This document shows, one piece after another, positions 14,501 through 27,800 of a stretch of 64,000 nt of DNA. Under the pieces are notes generated by a model that saw only the letters and a list, made by a program, of their open reading frames with translations, did no database searches and was not told the origin of the DNA. Every line of letters starts with the position of its first letter. Position 1 is the stretch's first letter. Origin of the DNA: Hirundichthys speculiger (Eukaryota > Chordata > Actinopteri > Beloniformes > Exocoetidae); NCBI GenBank assembly GCA_018398805.1, contig JAGFBZ010002542.1, forward strand, positions 186,001-250,000, given 5' to 3'. Both the position numbers and the translations under genes were made by a program.

Positions 14501-15912
14501 CTCTCCAAAAGAGTCCAAAAAAAACCCAAAAATTAACAGGCCTAAACTTAAATTAATCCCAATGAATGGAGCACACCTTCGCGGACAAGTGACTTGTATT
14601 AATCTTATGCTTACGGAGTTAACAGTAGTACGACCAAGTGTGCACCCCTGGATGCACTACAAAAACAGAGAACTGAGTAAGAATCGGTGAGTTTTATGAA
14701 CTTTAATATACAAGGACATCAGGATGTGGTTGAGATGTGTGTGTAGGTGCCCCGCTAATCGCGTTTCGCATCATGCCATTTGTGTGTGCGCTGCCGTGAG
14801 TTAAGGACGGACTTGATCCATCACAGAGTTCATATACTTTTTCTTGCGACTTTGTACATAGATTCATATGAACTTTAAATATTTTCGTACGCACACAAAG
14901 TGGCTAATAGAGGAAGAATGCTTTTTATGTGCAAGCTCTCATTCTTTTTATATGTAAGCTCTTTATGTAAGTGTTAATATTTGCTATTTGGAGCACATGG
15001 TTAACAAACAGGACAAAGCTGTATAGGAACTAGATGACAAAATCATTTTCACTACTGACTACTATCAGGGTCAGATTCTGGTACGTACTTGTAACTGGTC
15101 CAGGATGTCTTGAGTATTGACTGAATTTGTTTGAGACCAATAATGTCTGTATAGATCAGGTTTACTTCCACTTTTTTTTTACTCGGACAGCCACCTGTAT
15201 TTCCCCTAAAAAAACTAAAGAAAAAAATGCATGTACACAGAATTAAATGAAGGAAAATCATGGTATTAAAGGTAAATGATGTGATCATAAACATTTGTCT
15301 GCTCATACTCTATCACCTCTGACGGACAATTTAATGCAACATTATGTCACAAAAGTGTATATACTCACTCTATGAGGTTTGGTATGGAGGTAGATAGGTG
15401 AAGATGGTGACCCAAAACATAAAGTGTGGAAATAAGATCACTCCATTGAACAAGCTCCCCAAGGGGTCCACCGCTGAAAGCAGACTCTGCCATATGAGTA
15501 CCTGATTCAAATGTAACCAAACCAGGATGCACAAGTATCTGGATGAAAGGGGGAAAAAATAAACTTTTTGACAATAAACAACTTTCATTGTTGTCAAATT
15601 TCAGAAAATCTTCCCCTAGGAATCAAAGAATATCGTCATTATTAGATGACTCATTCATCAGCTGACAAAAAGTGCTCATTTCATTGTGATTGTAGTGTGT
15701 TTAGAACAAATCTTTTGTCATGCTTATTGCTGAGAATTACTGGGAAAAGATCCCTTTTGAAAAGAAGGATGGCAACCTGCTCTAAAAACATCCTAAAAAA
15801 GATACTTAAAATTTTTAAAATGTGTCCATTTTATGTGAGTTGTTGTTGCAAATGTACACTTTACATCAATACACATTCCTGTTTAAAATATGCACCTCAT
15901 TGGTTAATCCTA

Positions 15913-15950
<38 letters not shown>

Positions 15951-18900
15951 TAGGAGGGGAGGGATTGTTTGTATGTGTGCGTAAAAATGCGATAAAAATC
16001 ATCTGGTTGTTGAGGGTCTTTGTTATTATGTATTTTGAAAGAAAAATGAAATCAAAAAGGAAAAGAAAATCTTGTGGACAAAACTATGTGCCAGCTTGGT
16101 GCTTTCATAGGATTTAAGAGGGTAATTCAGCAGGTATGCAGACCTTTTTTAAAGCAAATGCCTTGCCAGTTTGTTAGTCTGAAGCAGTCAGTTGTGTCTT
16201 AACAAAATGGCAAGAGGGAAAGACATAAACAGTGGTCTTAGAAGAAACAGCTGTTGTTACACATCAATCTCAGAAGGGTTTTAGGACAATTTCCAAAATT
16301 ATTTGAAATACATCATTTTATATCAGGCAAGTTGGGAGAATTGGAGAAAGTCGAGAGAAATTTTTTAAATTAAATTAGAAAAGCACTCGGAGAGCGCAGA
16401 CGTCCGCCAAGAGCAACGATTCCCCCATTTAGCGATTTACAGATTGCGGTAAAATCCGCCCTTCTGGATCAGATCTGGATCACCCTTTGAAATTTGATAG
16501 AGGTTCCCATTGTCAATCTCTGAGTCAAATTTCATGAGTTTTGGGCAATAATTATCGGAAATACTGAGAAACAAAATTTTCGGCCCCATTGACTGCAATG
16601 TTATCGAAAATTTGAAAGTGATCCAGAATCCAGGATTTCTTCCAGATCACAGCCAAAATGAGATCAGTTCTTCCTTTTCACATTTCTGACAACTCCTGAA
16701 AATTTCATCAAAATCCATCCATAACTTTTTGAGTTATCTTGAACACAGACAGAACAAGCAGACAGACAGACAAACGCCAGCAAAACCATTACCTCCTTGG
16801 TGGAGGTAAAAAATAATAATCATGAGCTACACCTGAAACCACAGGCTTCACTGAGCATGTTAAATGAGTGGACAGCACAAATAGAAGAAGACCGAACAAG
16901 TACAGTGTATTTGGAATCAATGCCATGAGAAAGTGTCTCCTATCTAAACATAACATAGTAGTGCAACTGATATTTGCAAAACTGCACCCACCCAAACAAG
17001 ACATCTAGAACAATGCCCTATACAGATGAGACAAATGGAGTTGCTTGACTTAGCACCGATGTTTGACAAAAACTAAACATGGCATTTTAGCCAGCCTGGA
17101 AATGGGCAGGTGATGATTTGGGGTTGTTTTGCAGCCATAATACCTGAACTCTAGAGGCAAATGTGAAGCCTTGTGTTCAACAACTAAAGCTTGCTTGAAA
17201 CTGAATCATGCAACAGGACAATGTTCCAAAGCACAACAGTAAATCTGCATCGAAATGGCTGAAATATAAAGAGAACCTGGATTTTGGAATAGCTTGGTAG
17301 AAGTCCAGACCACAACCCAGTTGAAATGTCACAATAGAGCCTTAAGAGAGATGTACCTAAGTGAATGTCCAGAAAGCTAAATGAACTGAAGCAATGCTGT
17401 AAATGATAAAGAACCAGAATCCCTCCACAGCAATGTCAGGGACTGAAAGTAATAAAGGAAATGGCTACTTCATCATATTCCTCCTAAAGGTGGATCGAGA
17501 AGGTACTAAATAATGCCCACATGATTTTTCCAACCTTTTTGTCTTCATATTTTTTTATATATATCTATATATATATAGATATATAGATATATATAGAAAT
17601 AAATCATGGTACAGTGGAAAAAAAAGTTTAATGTTTTGGTTCATCAGAGGCTGTATTTGCACAACACCAGGACCCCCATGATTGGACCCACAATGATCTC
17701 TCTGATCACTTTTACACTTTAAAAACTGTGTGCGGTATAAAAATTGTAGATCTTACTATATCTGGCAACACCACAATCAGCAACCACTACACAACAACAT
17801 GGAAACGTAAAAGTGCTTAAATTTGCATCTGGGGAGGTCAGATCTTGACTGAAGTATCAGTGACTGAAAACTCTGACACTTAAGTCTCATGGGAGGCAAA
17901 ATGCTGAAGGAGGACAACAGTCTGCATGTCAATCAGACACATCTGCTCTTGGAAAAGTGGATGTTAAAGAATATGTTATAAAACTAAACAGGTTTTGTTT
18001 TTTCCAAACTGTGGCAACAAAAGATCAAGTCACTCTCTAAAGCTTTCAAACATACTTTTAGAGGATTTTTATACACTAAAGCTAAAGTTTGCTTTGCAGA
18101 CTATTACAGTATAAGTCATGTAGGAGAAGGAAGTCATAATGACCTGCTTTTAAAGGGAAATTATGTTTAAAGAATAGAGCGTTTCTGCAAAATATGTGAC
18201 TGTGTTATTAAAAGTTTACTCAAATTCATCTCAATCTATCTCTTCTATTTTCCTGCTTCCAAGTTCTCTATAATTACTTGGTAGTCTTCCGCCTTATGCT
18301 ATCACTCAGATAAATAGGAACGACCATCAGATTGAAACCCCAATAGTCTATTATGACACTTTGAATTAATTTAGCATTACTGGTCATGGCACTTTTACTC
18401 AGTTTGAGTCAGGACTGGTTTTGCAAAATTGAACAGCCAAATAAAAGGCATGAAAGCCTTACCAAAGAACTTCAAGAGTTTGCCTTTAAAGGGGACAAAG
18501 CCCAAGTGACAAGCAAGCTAAAAGTAGAAAAAGAAAAAAAAGATATTGGGTGCATTTACATGGGAAGTTTAATTCCTCTTTAATTCAGAATTAACGTTAA
18601 AGCTGAATAAAAGTTACAATGTAAACACTTAATTCCATATGAAAATGTCAATTCTGAATTAAACTTAATTCCGAAGTAAGTGGCTGGTTTATTCCCATTT
18701 TAATTCCGCATTAAGTAATTCCGCGGTCATGTATACACTCATTCCTGTTTAAATTAATTCCCGTCTTTCTGCGCATGCTCGTTCTCTTGCCCGTCTGTCG
18801 CGGTGACGCTTATATTCCGCGCTGGGCTTGTTTTCAAAACAGCAGCACGCAGTAAACGGTGTTCAAGAGCAGAGACGATTTATTTAATAAATAGCTTGGA

Positions 18901-21827
18901 GGAACTGGAAATAATTAAAAGAACAGATGGCAGGAAACATAAAAATTATGAGCTTTTCAAAGCAGCCAGGTTAAATGAAGGAGGTTTCGCAGATAGAGAC
19001 GCCACCCAGGTCAAAAATAAGTGAAATGTTGTTGCTAATCGAGTTAGCTAAGTTTGTTTTCTTCCAGTAGATGTAAAGACGTCCGCCCCCCCTATCCAAT
19101 CAGAACCCTTCCCAACCCCCAGACCTAAAGCGGAGTTGGATAAAGCCGAACAAACGTGTTTTCCATGTAAACCTTCAATTCGGAATTACTATTTCCATGT
19201 AAACTCGAAGGAAAATAGTTTAATTCGGAATTATTTAATTCCTAATTATTAATTCCGAATTAAAAAACATCATGTAACCGCAGCCACTATGTTTGTGAAC
19301 AAAATAGTCAGAGATTCATAGACTGGCATCAATGTTTAAAGGAGACATCAATGTTGAAAGATATTTAGGCAACAGGTTTTTAGAATAACATATCCCATCC
19401 CATCCAGACAACTCCTACCCAAACAGTCTTTTTCAGGAAAGGCCTTGTATCTATAGCAAGACAGTCCACATACTTTATCTGTTACAAAAGCATGGCTTCA
19501 AGGTACAAGAGACCAGGTGCTTTCACCAGTTGTTAAGATTGGGTGCATTATGAAATGAAAAATATAACAAAGACCAAAACTAGCTAATCTAAATCATATA
19601 AGAATGGGGCAACATTCCTCTCCCAAAATTTTAGCAACTCATTTTCTCAGCTCTCAGACACAAAAGAACATTACACAGTGCTAAACATCCTTCTGTCCCA
19701 ACTTCTGAGAGGTCTTTTTGCCATCAACTTCAAAATTGTTATTTATTTTCTTTTCTGAGACTATGTTTTTTGATATGTCCTCTGTGTTCTATTGTGAATA
19801 AAATAAAGGGTTATGAGATTTGCAAATCTCTTTTTATAAGTATTTTATGCTAGCCAGGTTATACTTTTAACATATGGAGACAAAAAGTCACAAAAATGAT
19901 GATGAATGAAATGATCGAGAAAAGTTTGACTTGTAGCAACCAGAATCACATGATCCCCATTGTCGCAGTGGCCCAGAAGTCTGAGCCACCTGTCCAGAAC
20001 ATAAGGTGTCAACCACAAACGAATTATAGATTTGAAGCATCATCCTTCACCTAGAAATATTTATACTCAAAGCTGTGCTTCACTAATTGTTTAGTCAAGA
20101 ATGGTTTCAAAAATAACCAAGTTGTGGTGGATATGGAAACAGTCACAGCCAGACACATCAGTCTGTACAGCTGTGGCATGATCTCATTCAGATGTCTGCT
20201 GTGGAGGAAACGAGGAGATCTTTGGAACATTTCCCTTAAAAATCCATCATGGCCTACATCACAGTCACTTCTGTTTTTAAAACAGGTCAGATCATCAAAT
20301 AGAGCTCAGTGGCTCTGGTGTTAAGCTGGAAAAGGTTGGATGCAGGAATTTATTTCCGATATGTCTGAAACTGTTGCTGGTCGAGGAGGGACAGGAACAT
20401 TAAATGTTTGTGATCTTTAAATCGGTTCTGTAACTGGCAGATAAGGTTTTTCAGAACACTGTTGTGGAGTTTCTTGTACTGTATGCGTATCCCTTCGTGC
20501 ACTGGCCCTCTCCTTGTGCTTGGAGCACCCGAGATGCGCTCAGTGGTAGAAAGTAGATGTCATCATACCTGTTCCTCTGACTCAATGGTGTCACAAAACT
20601 CTTTCACCCCTGACAGGGGGCAGAACTGCTCATCCAATGATTCGTTCTGCAGTATTTTAAAAAGCACATCAGCTGCACTGCATCCATCCATCAATTATCT
20701 ATGCCCGCTTAATCCTATGCAGGGTCATAGGGATATTCTAATTATGTTACACTTAATACCTAAAAATTAACAAGTGACTAAGTCACTGCTACTGAGAAAG
20801 ACACGATTCTTGTTGTTTTGAGACTTATACTTAAGGTTCAATAGCATTATGGATTGAGATTATTCAAGTTTAACAACTGTTTTTTTAGAAATACAATTTG
20901 GCTAATAACTGAAGACACATTGGATTTCTAATTTAAAAGTGACATATGTCTACTGATAAGAAAATCATATTATGGCTTTGTAAAATTAATAGATGTGGCA
21001 TTTTAGCAGTGTGTGAGGCTTCTGCTTTCATACATAACTGCTGCCCTTTAAATGACAAGAACATGCCAAACTCTGGAATTCTGAACAGAAAACATTCTGA
21101 CGCTTTATAGCATTGGAATGTTCTGTAGACATAAGTCTTTAGATTCTGTAAATTAGCATACTTGAAGGAAAAAAAAAACAACAACTTAAAAGCTGTCAAT
21201 TATTCAAATAGTCTGCTGCTTGCTTTACCTGTTTGGCTTTCCTCTTTGTCAGTTTGTGCTTGGCTAAAAGCGATTGTCCTGCCTCAAGCCAAATGTCTTC
21301 CATACTTTGAATTCTTTGCTGAATCCAAAGGAACTCGGTCTTCTTTTCCAGAGACAAGTATAGAGCTTTAAAACTTTTACGTATCACTGCATGGTCAGAT
21401 CCCAGCTGAGAAAATGAAGAAAACACAACACTCATTATACTTTTCTGTAACCACTTGGATTTGAATAATTTCTTAACACAAATAAGGCGAGAATCAAAAA
21501 TCTTTACCAATGACTATACTATCATTTGAGTGATTACAGTCATCTGGACTGACATTCACTTAAAAATTCAGGAGTCATTTTATTGCATAGCATTTCTCAA
21601 GATCACAACGTCCACAGCAGGTCAATAGAGGTTAAATGATTACTACCTGCCTTCTCCACCACACCTCAATACTTTGCATCAAACATGACATGCCGTCATA
21701 CATTATTTGACCAAAATCTTTACCTCTGAGTTTTTCTCCACAGCGGAGACAATCACCCGGCCTGATAACATAGGACACCAGGATTCTACCTGGACATGAC
21801 ACACAAAGAAACAAGAAAAAGTTAAAA

Positions 21828-21858
<31 letters not shown>

Positions 21859-24800
21859 AAAAGACCACTGTATGTGCAATGGATGTCTTTTTCTGTCTTT
21901 TTCTGTCCTCTTCTTCTTCTAATCAATAATATCAATAATTATGTAATAAGAATTTCTCAAGATTTTCTCAAAAATGTGAAAAGGCTGCATCTGACTAGAA
22001 AAACTCAAAAAAAGCCTTTTCACATTTTTGAGAAGGCTTTTTTTTTTAGTTTTTCTAGTTAGATACAGCCTTCTCACATTTTTGAGAAGGCTGTATCTGA
22101 CTAGAAAAACTCAAAAAAAGCCCTCCTATCAATAGCGTTGCCATCATATTTTCTGTATTTTCCCCATTCTGTCAGAATGTGAGAGTAATTTGAGCAATAA
22201 AATGCCTAATGTAATGCCATAAAGACATGTGTACAAGCAGCGATAATTCCCAAGTACAATTGAGACTTGGACTAGAATCATGCAAGTGAGGGCTAACAGG
22301 GGAATGGGGAGGGTGGGTCAGTAGTCTCAGCATGGTACTACTTGGCTAGTGAGTATGCACTAAAACAACCTGGATACCTCGCTGAGATAGATGAGGAAAG
22401 AGCACAGTGACCCATTCACGCCATAACTGCTGTAGCATGGGTCGGTCTTCCACATCTCCTTCATCCACTAATGTCACAGCAAACCAGAGACCCACAACAG
22501 AAACAGAAGTAAATTGTTATTGTCAATAAAATGCTTGGCATAAAAAAATAAATATATAAATATAAAACCCTCCCTTACCTTGTTCAACTGGAGTTTTAGA
22601 AGATAATTCAATAATGTGTTTGAACTTTGGTGACTGCATTTTGTTACCTTCAGTTTCTGCTTACAGTCTGGAAATCCATCCAAGGGTGGCATTGGGCAAT
22701 GTTCATCCTCTTTGATTTGATTCTCTAAAAAACAAAAACATTATTTTTCTTGGTTCCAAGTTTTACTCTGGGATTAAATGGAGCACATAAACAATGCACT
22801 GAAGACCTTTCACATAAAAAAGAGAAATTTGAGTCTTTAGAAATAAATCACAAGATTATATTTTGAAAATTTTACACAAGTTGGTGTCTTCTTCCTATTT
22901 GGTTCAGATAGGGAGAGACATTCACTAACTAATATAACTTATATTGCTGACCAAGCTAGGTAGGTAGCATTAACTGATAATTTCATTCACATTGCAAATG
23001 CAAAACTCAGGCATCATAACTGGTTACATTCATCTTTTATATATGATATATGTCGATCTAGGGTACTTAACATATAGCATATAACATACAGTCATGGAAA
23101 AAATTATTAGACCACCCTTGTTTTCTTCAGTTTCTTGTTCATTTTAGCGTTTTGTTGGCCACCATCTTGGAATCCTCTCCACAGTCATCTTAGTTTATCT
23201 CACACACACACAGTCCTCAGCATACATGTATATAAATTGACACTCCTTTCCATTTAATGTTTTATTTGCTTATGTTAGTTTAGTCGTCTTTTAGTTAGTA
23301 GATATCAGGATCTCGATTCAAATGTTTGTTCATTTTAATACTTGTGTTAATAAATCCTGATATATTCTAATGAGAGAAGTTGGTTGTGGTTAGAAGTCTG
23401 TGCTCAGACTCACACCTTCTCTGTTGCTCTATAGCGCCACACCTGGTTACAGGCCAGCACGCATAGAACAACAGCCATTTTGAGACTGATTGTGCCGTTT
23501 AGTCCTTTTTCCTGATTTATCAGGTGCTGCCCCATTTTAATTTATTAACTTTGTTAATACCTTCCTGGTTATTAGCAGCTGTCTCTCAAGACAGTTGGTA
23601 ATAACTCCCTTTTACGACTAAACGAGCACGTTACACGCCTTTTTGCACAAAAAAAAAAATTGATTATCTATAAATACATCGTTCTTAATATTTTGTCTGA
23701 CTAATTTGCTTTAATAATACATTAAGTTCTGTCCCTAAAGGTTATCAGCCCGTCTCTCATACTTCAACTTCAAGTAGAATAATTGATGGAGTTGCCCAGG
23801 GTCCTTCCTTGTTTTCTATGCAAAGTCAAGGGTAGACAGGCATTGAGATAAAATCCAAAATAACTCGACACTGAACATTCAAAAGTTAAACTATACGAAA
23901 CATTTTGATCATTTTGTTTTAAAGTATGTAGATCATCAGTATCTAATGAGGCACAGTTGTCAATTTTTGTTTGTTTGTTTTTTTTTCCCACATGGAAACA
24001 TAATCTATTGTCAATCTGAATTCAGTACTTATGGCATGTGGACAATTATGTTTTATGTCACATCTTATGTTTCACAACGCTAAGACCAGGCACTATAAAT
24101 ACAGTTAGCCTGCAATACTTGATATGATTAAGAAACTTTACCAGATTTAACTTGCTGTGGTGCATTTTCTTCCTTCTGTGGTGCCTTTTCTATCGGATGT
24201 AACTTTTCTTCCTTTTCCAACTGTAGCTTCAGGAGCTCCTCCAAGTGAGTCATTTGCTGCAGCAGTTGGTGTTTGTCAGAACGCAGCTCCTTTATCATCT
24301 CATCCTTCATCTCAGCATATACTTTAGCTGCCTCTACTTTCACCTGAAGTTCTTGCAATTTTTGCCTGTAGTCCTTCAAATGTGGCACAGGAGAAACTGA
24401 GAGAGAGAAAGAATTTTGTATTGAACTTACACCTGAAAATGACTCACTTATCAAATTCTGTATAGCCAGGGCTGTTTACTCAGAGATAAAAGTAGTGTTG
24501 TAACCAAGGCTGAATCAAGACACATTATGAGGCTCACTGGTACAAATTGCCTATTTCCTGAAGGCTGAGGTGGGATAAAGTGTTTGAATGTTTGAACTAT
24601 TTCACAAAAACTATGCAAATAAAAAGCCTTGAGCCATTTGAAAACCATTAATGTTCACAAAATTGTCCTTTTTTCCTAACATATATGAATCCTCTGTTGT
24701 ACCATAGGCATAACCTTTGCTGTCTGCTGCTGTCAATAGTTTGCTCACAATCAGCAGAGGGTTCTGAGTTTTAGCAGATCATCTACAGACAAAACCTTTT

Positions 24801-27800
24801 CTTGAAATTCCAGGAAAGAAAAAAAGATCCTAAAAGAGAGAGAAGATAGGGCAAGCTAAAGCATAGTTTCACTTGGTCATCTTTCTTTTTATCATTATTA
24901 TTATTATTTTAATAACCTGTACTTTCAACGAATGGCTTCCAAATTAGTTCCTTATTAAATGAGTCCTAAATACTGGAGGCTACTCAGTATTCTGCATCAA
25001 TAAAGCCCAACAGTATTTATCTCAGATAAGGCAGATGATTACACAAACATGCTTGTTTTAACTTGAATGTAAGAGGTAGAAGGAGATGTTTTACAGATCT
25101 GCTTGTGTACTTCCTTGTACATTCTAGAGGAAAACTCCTCTCATGATTTACAAATGTGCATTGTTAGCTAAAAACAAAACAAAACAAAACTGTATAATAG
25201 CAAAAAAGCAGTCCTCGGCAAATTACTATTGACTGGAAATGTTGGAAGGGCTATTATCTCTATACTAAACAGAGAAAACATAAAAAGGGTTTGTTCTTAT
25301 TCTGTTTCAGTTCTTAAATTAGTCAAGTCAAATTGACAAGATGTCCTGCAGGAAGTATTTCAAGTTCATTTTAACCTCATTCATCAAAGTATGCTTGTGA
25401 AGTTCATGTGAGGTCTTACTCACATAGATTTATGGAAGTTTAAAAAGAAAAAAAAAGACTAGCAAAACAAGCATTGCACAGAAATGCTATAGAAGTAGTA
25501 GAAATACACATTTTAAGAACCAAATCACAGATTATGGCATCATTGTTGAAAAAAGTAATCATACAGGGGTAAAGAAAATTGGACAGTGAAGCAAGGAGCA
25601 GGTTTAAACAACAAAGCAGTTTCATTCATCCATCCATCCATCCATCCATCCATCCATCCCTCTTGTTCAGGGTCATGGGGTCTGCTGGAACCTATCCCAA
25701 CAAAATCAGTTCATAAATGAAAAAACAGGAAGGTCAAGTAAAGAAGTAATTTTCTGTCACCCTTGGCATTTAAATGGTTTGAGGATACTTTAGAGTTTGA
25801 GGAAGTTTGAAGTGAAATTCAATTCAATTAAATTTTAATTCAATTTTATTTGTATAACATCTGTTACGATGTCAATTGTCTCTACAAAGACACAGAGCAT
25901 GACCCCCAAGCAGATATCATTAACTAAAATTATAATATTAAATCCAAATTAAGGATAATGGCAAGTAAAAAAAAAAAAAAAAAAAAACCTCCCACAGCGG
26001 GAGGAAAAAAAACCCTTTAAGCCAAACAGTGGCAAAGAAAAACTCCACTTTAAGAGGAAGAAACCTTGAGCAGGACCTGGCTCATATGGGGGACCTTCCT
26101 GCCGAAGGCCAGCTGGGTAAAGAAAGAAAAAGAGGGGGAAGACAGGACAGGGAGAGGATGTAGAACAGAGGAGAGCACACAAATGACTAAATGAAATGAC
26201 TACATTTCAGCCGGCACCCTGACACATCTACACACACAGGTAAATGCTGCGATGGCCAGAGGATGGAACTGCAAGTAACCATGCAACTCAGGAAACTCTG
26301 CAAACATACAGAAAGAAAAGAGAAAAGAGGGGGGCAAAACAGCACAACAAACTACAGGAAAGAAAATGGAGCACAGTTACAGTAACAAGGTGATCCTAAT
26401 TAACTATGGAATGAGCTGGAGTGGAGGAGATAACTATTAACAGTCTTATGAAGAGGTGCAGTCAGATGAGCAACAGAATTTTGATTGAGTTCATTACACT
26501 TTATAAGCTTCTGTTCCACACTCAGAAAGTGGAAATAATGCGCCTAATGTGCTGATTCCCAAATACCTGTAGAATCCAAGGACAATAAGAAGTGTCATAA
26601 GAGACAGAATGATTTTTGTGATATTTTCTTCAATCCTAACTTTTTTTTGGTCAATTTTCCTTTCTCACCGTGATCCCGGTTTGTTTCCGTCAGCATGGTT
26701 CCATTCTGTGTCAGTTTGTTGAGAGCAGTCACACCAACACCCACATGGTCAACTTGAGACTGAAATAAGACCAAGTAGTGTCTAAATATTAATGAAATAA
26801 AAAGAGGAAAAAGAAATCTTGCCAACAACAACAAGTGCTTATATATATTTATTATATGGGGATGTTTATCAGTTGCAAACAACACTCCCGGAAAAGTTTG
26901 GATGGATGTGTGGAGTTGTTAATTGGTCTTAAAGTTTTATTTTATTTTATTTTATTTGCAAAAGCAATGAGAATGGAGCAAATTATTTTCTGAATTCAGA
27001 GCAATTAAAAAAAATAACCCCTTGAAGTCAACTATTTTTCTGCAATACATGTGATCTTCATTAAAGCCATATTAACAGACAAACAGAATATGCTAAAGCT
27101 GATGATAATCACCTTAAGCATGACGATACATACATACACACACATATACACATATATAAAACCCATATTTTTTCCCAATAGAATGTAAAGAAAAGAACAC
27201 ATCAGATGTTGAAACTGAGACATTTGGCTATTACATGGAAAATATTAGCTCATTTTCACTTTGATGACAGCGACATATCTCAAAAAAGGGGGAACAAAAG
27301 GCTGGAAAGGTAACTGTCCCAAATCAAAAACAAATGGAGGAGCATTTGACAATTATTTACATTAACTGGCAGCAGGTCAGTAAACTGACTAAGTATAAAA
27401 GAACATTTTAGAGAGGCAGAGTTTCTTGGATGTATAGATGGACAATCTGCTACAAACAGTACATAATATTATAAAAAGATTCAGAGAACCAGGAGGAGTG
27501 TCCACTGGGGACACTGAGGACAAGGCTGAAAGCCAAAACTAGATGCGCATGATTCTTGTACCTTCATAGCATCATGACATCGCTGGACTTAGGAACACCT
27601 CCAGAAATCTCTGTCTGTGAACACAGTTTGCCATTCAATCCACAAATGGAAGTTAAAGCTGTTTGATGCAAAGAAGAAGCCATATGTGAACACAATCCAG
27701 AAACATTGCCATCTTTTATGGACCAAGGCTAATCTAAAATTGTCTGAAGGAAATTGTAAAGCTGCTCCGCAGTCAGAGATCAAAATTTAAAATTCATTTT

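Noticed and set aside
21632..21868. Frame with a glycine run on the minus strand
   Set aside because: Produced by the poly-C/poly-A tract; exon 6 uses another frame.
24397..24454. Upstream extension of the exon 3 reading frame of the mgat5-like gene
   Set aside because: A strong acceptor with a CT tract lies at 24397, and splice phase from exon 2 fits only the shorter exon.
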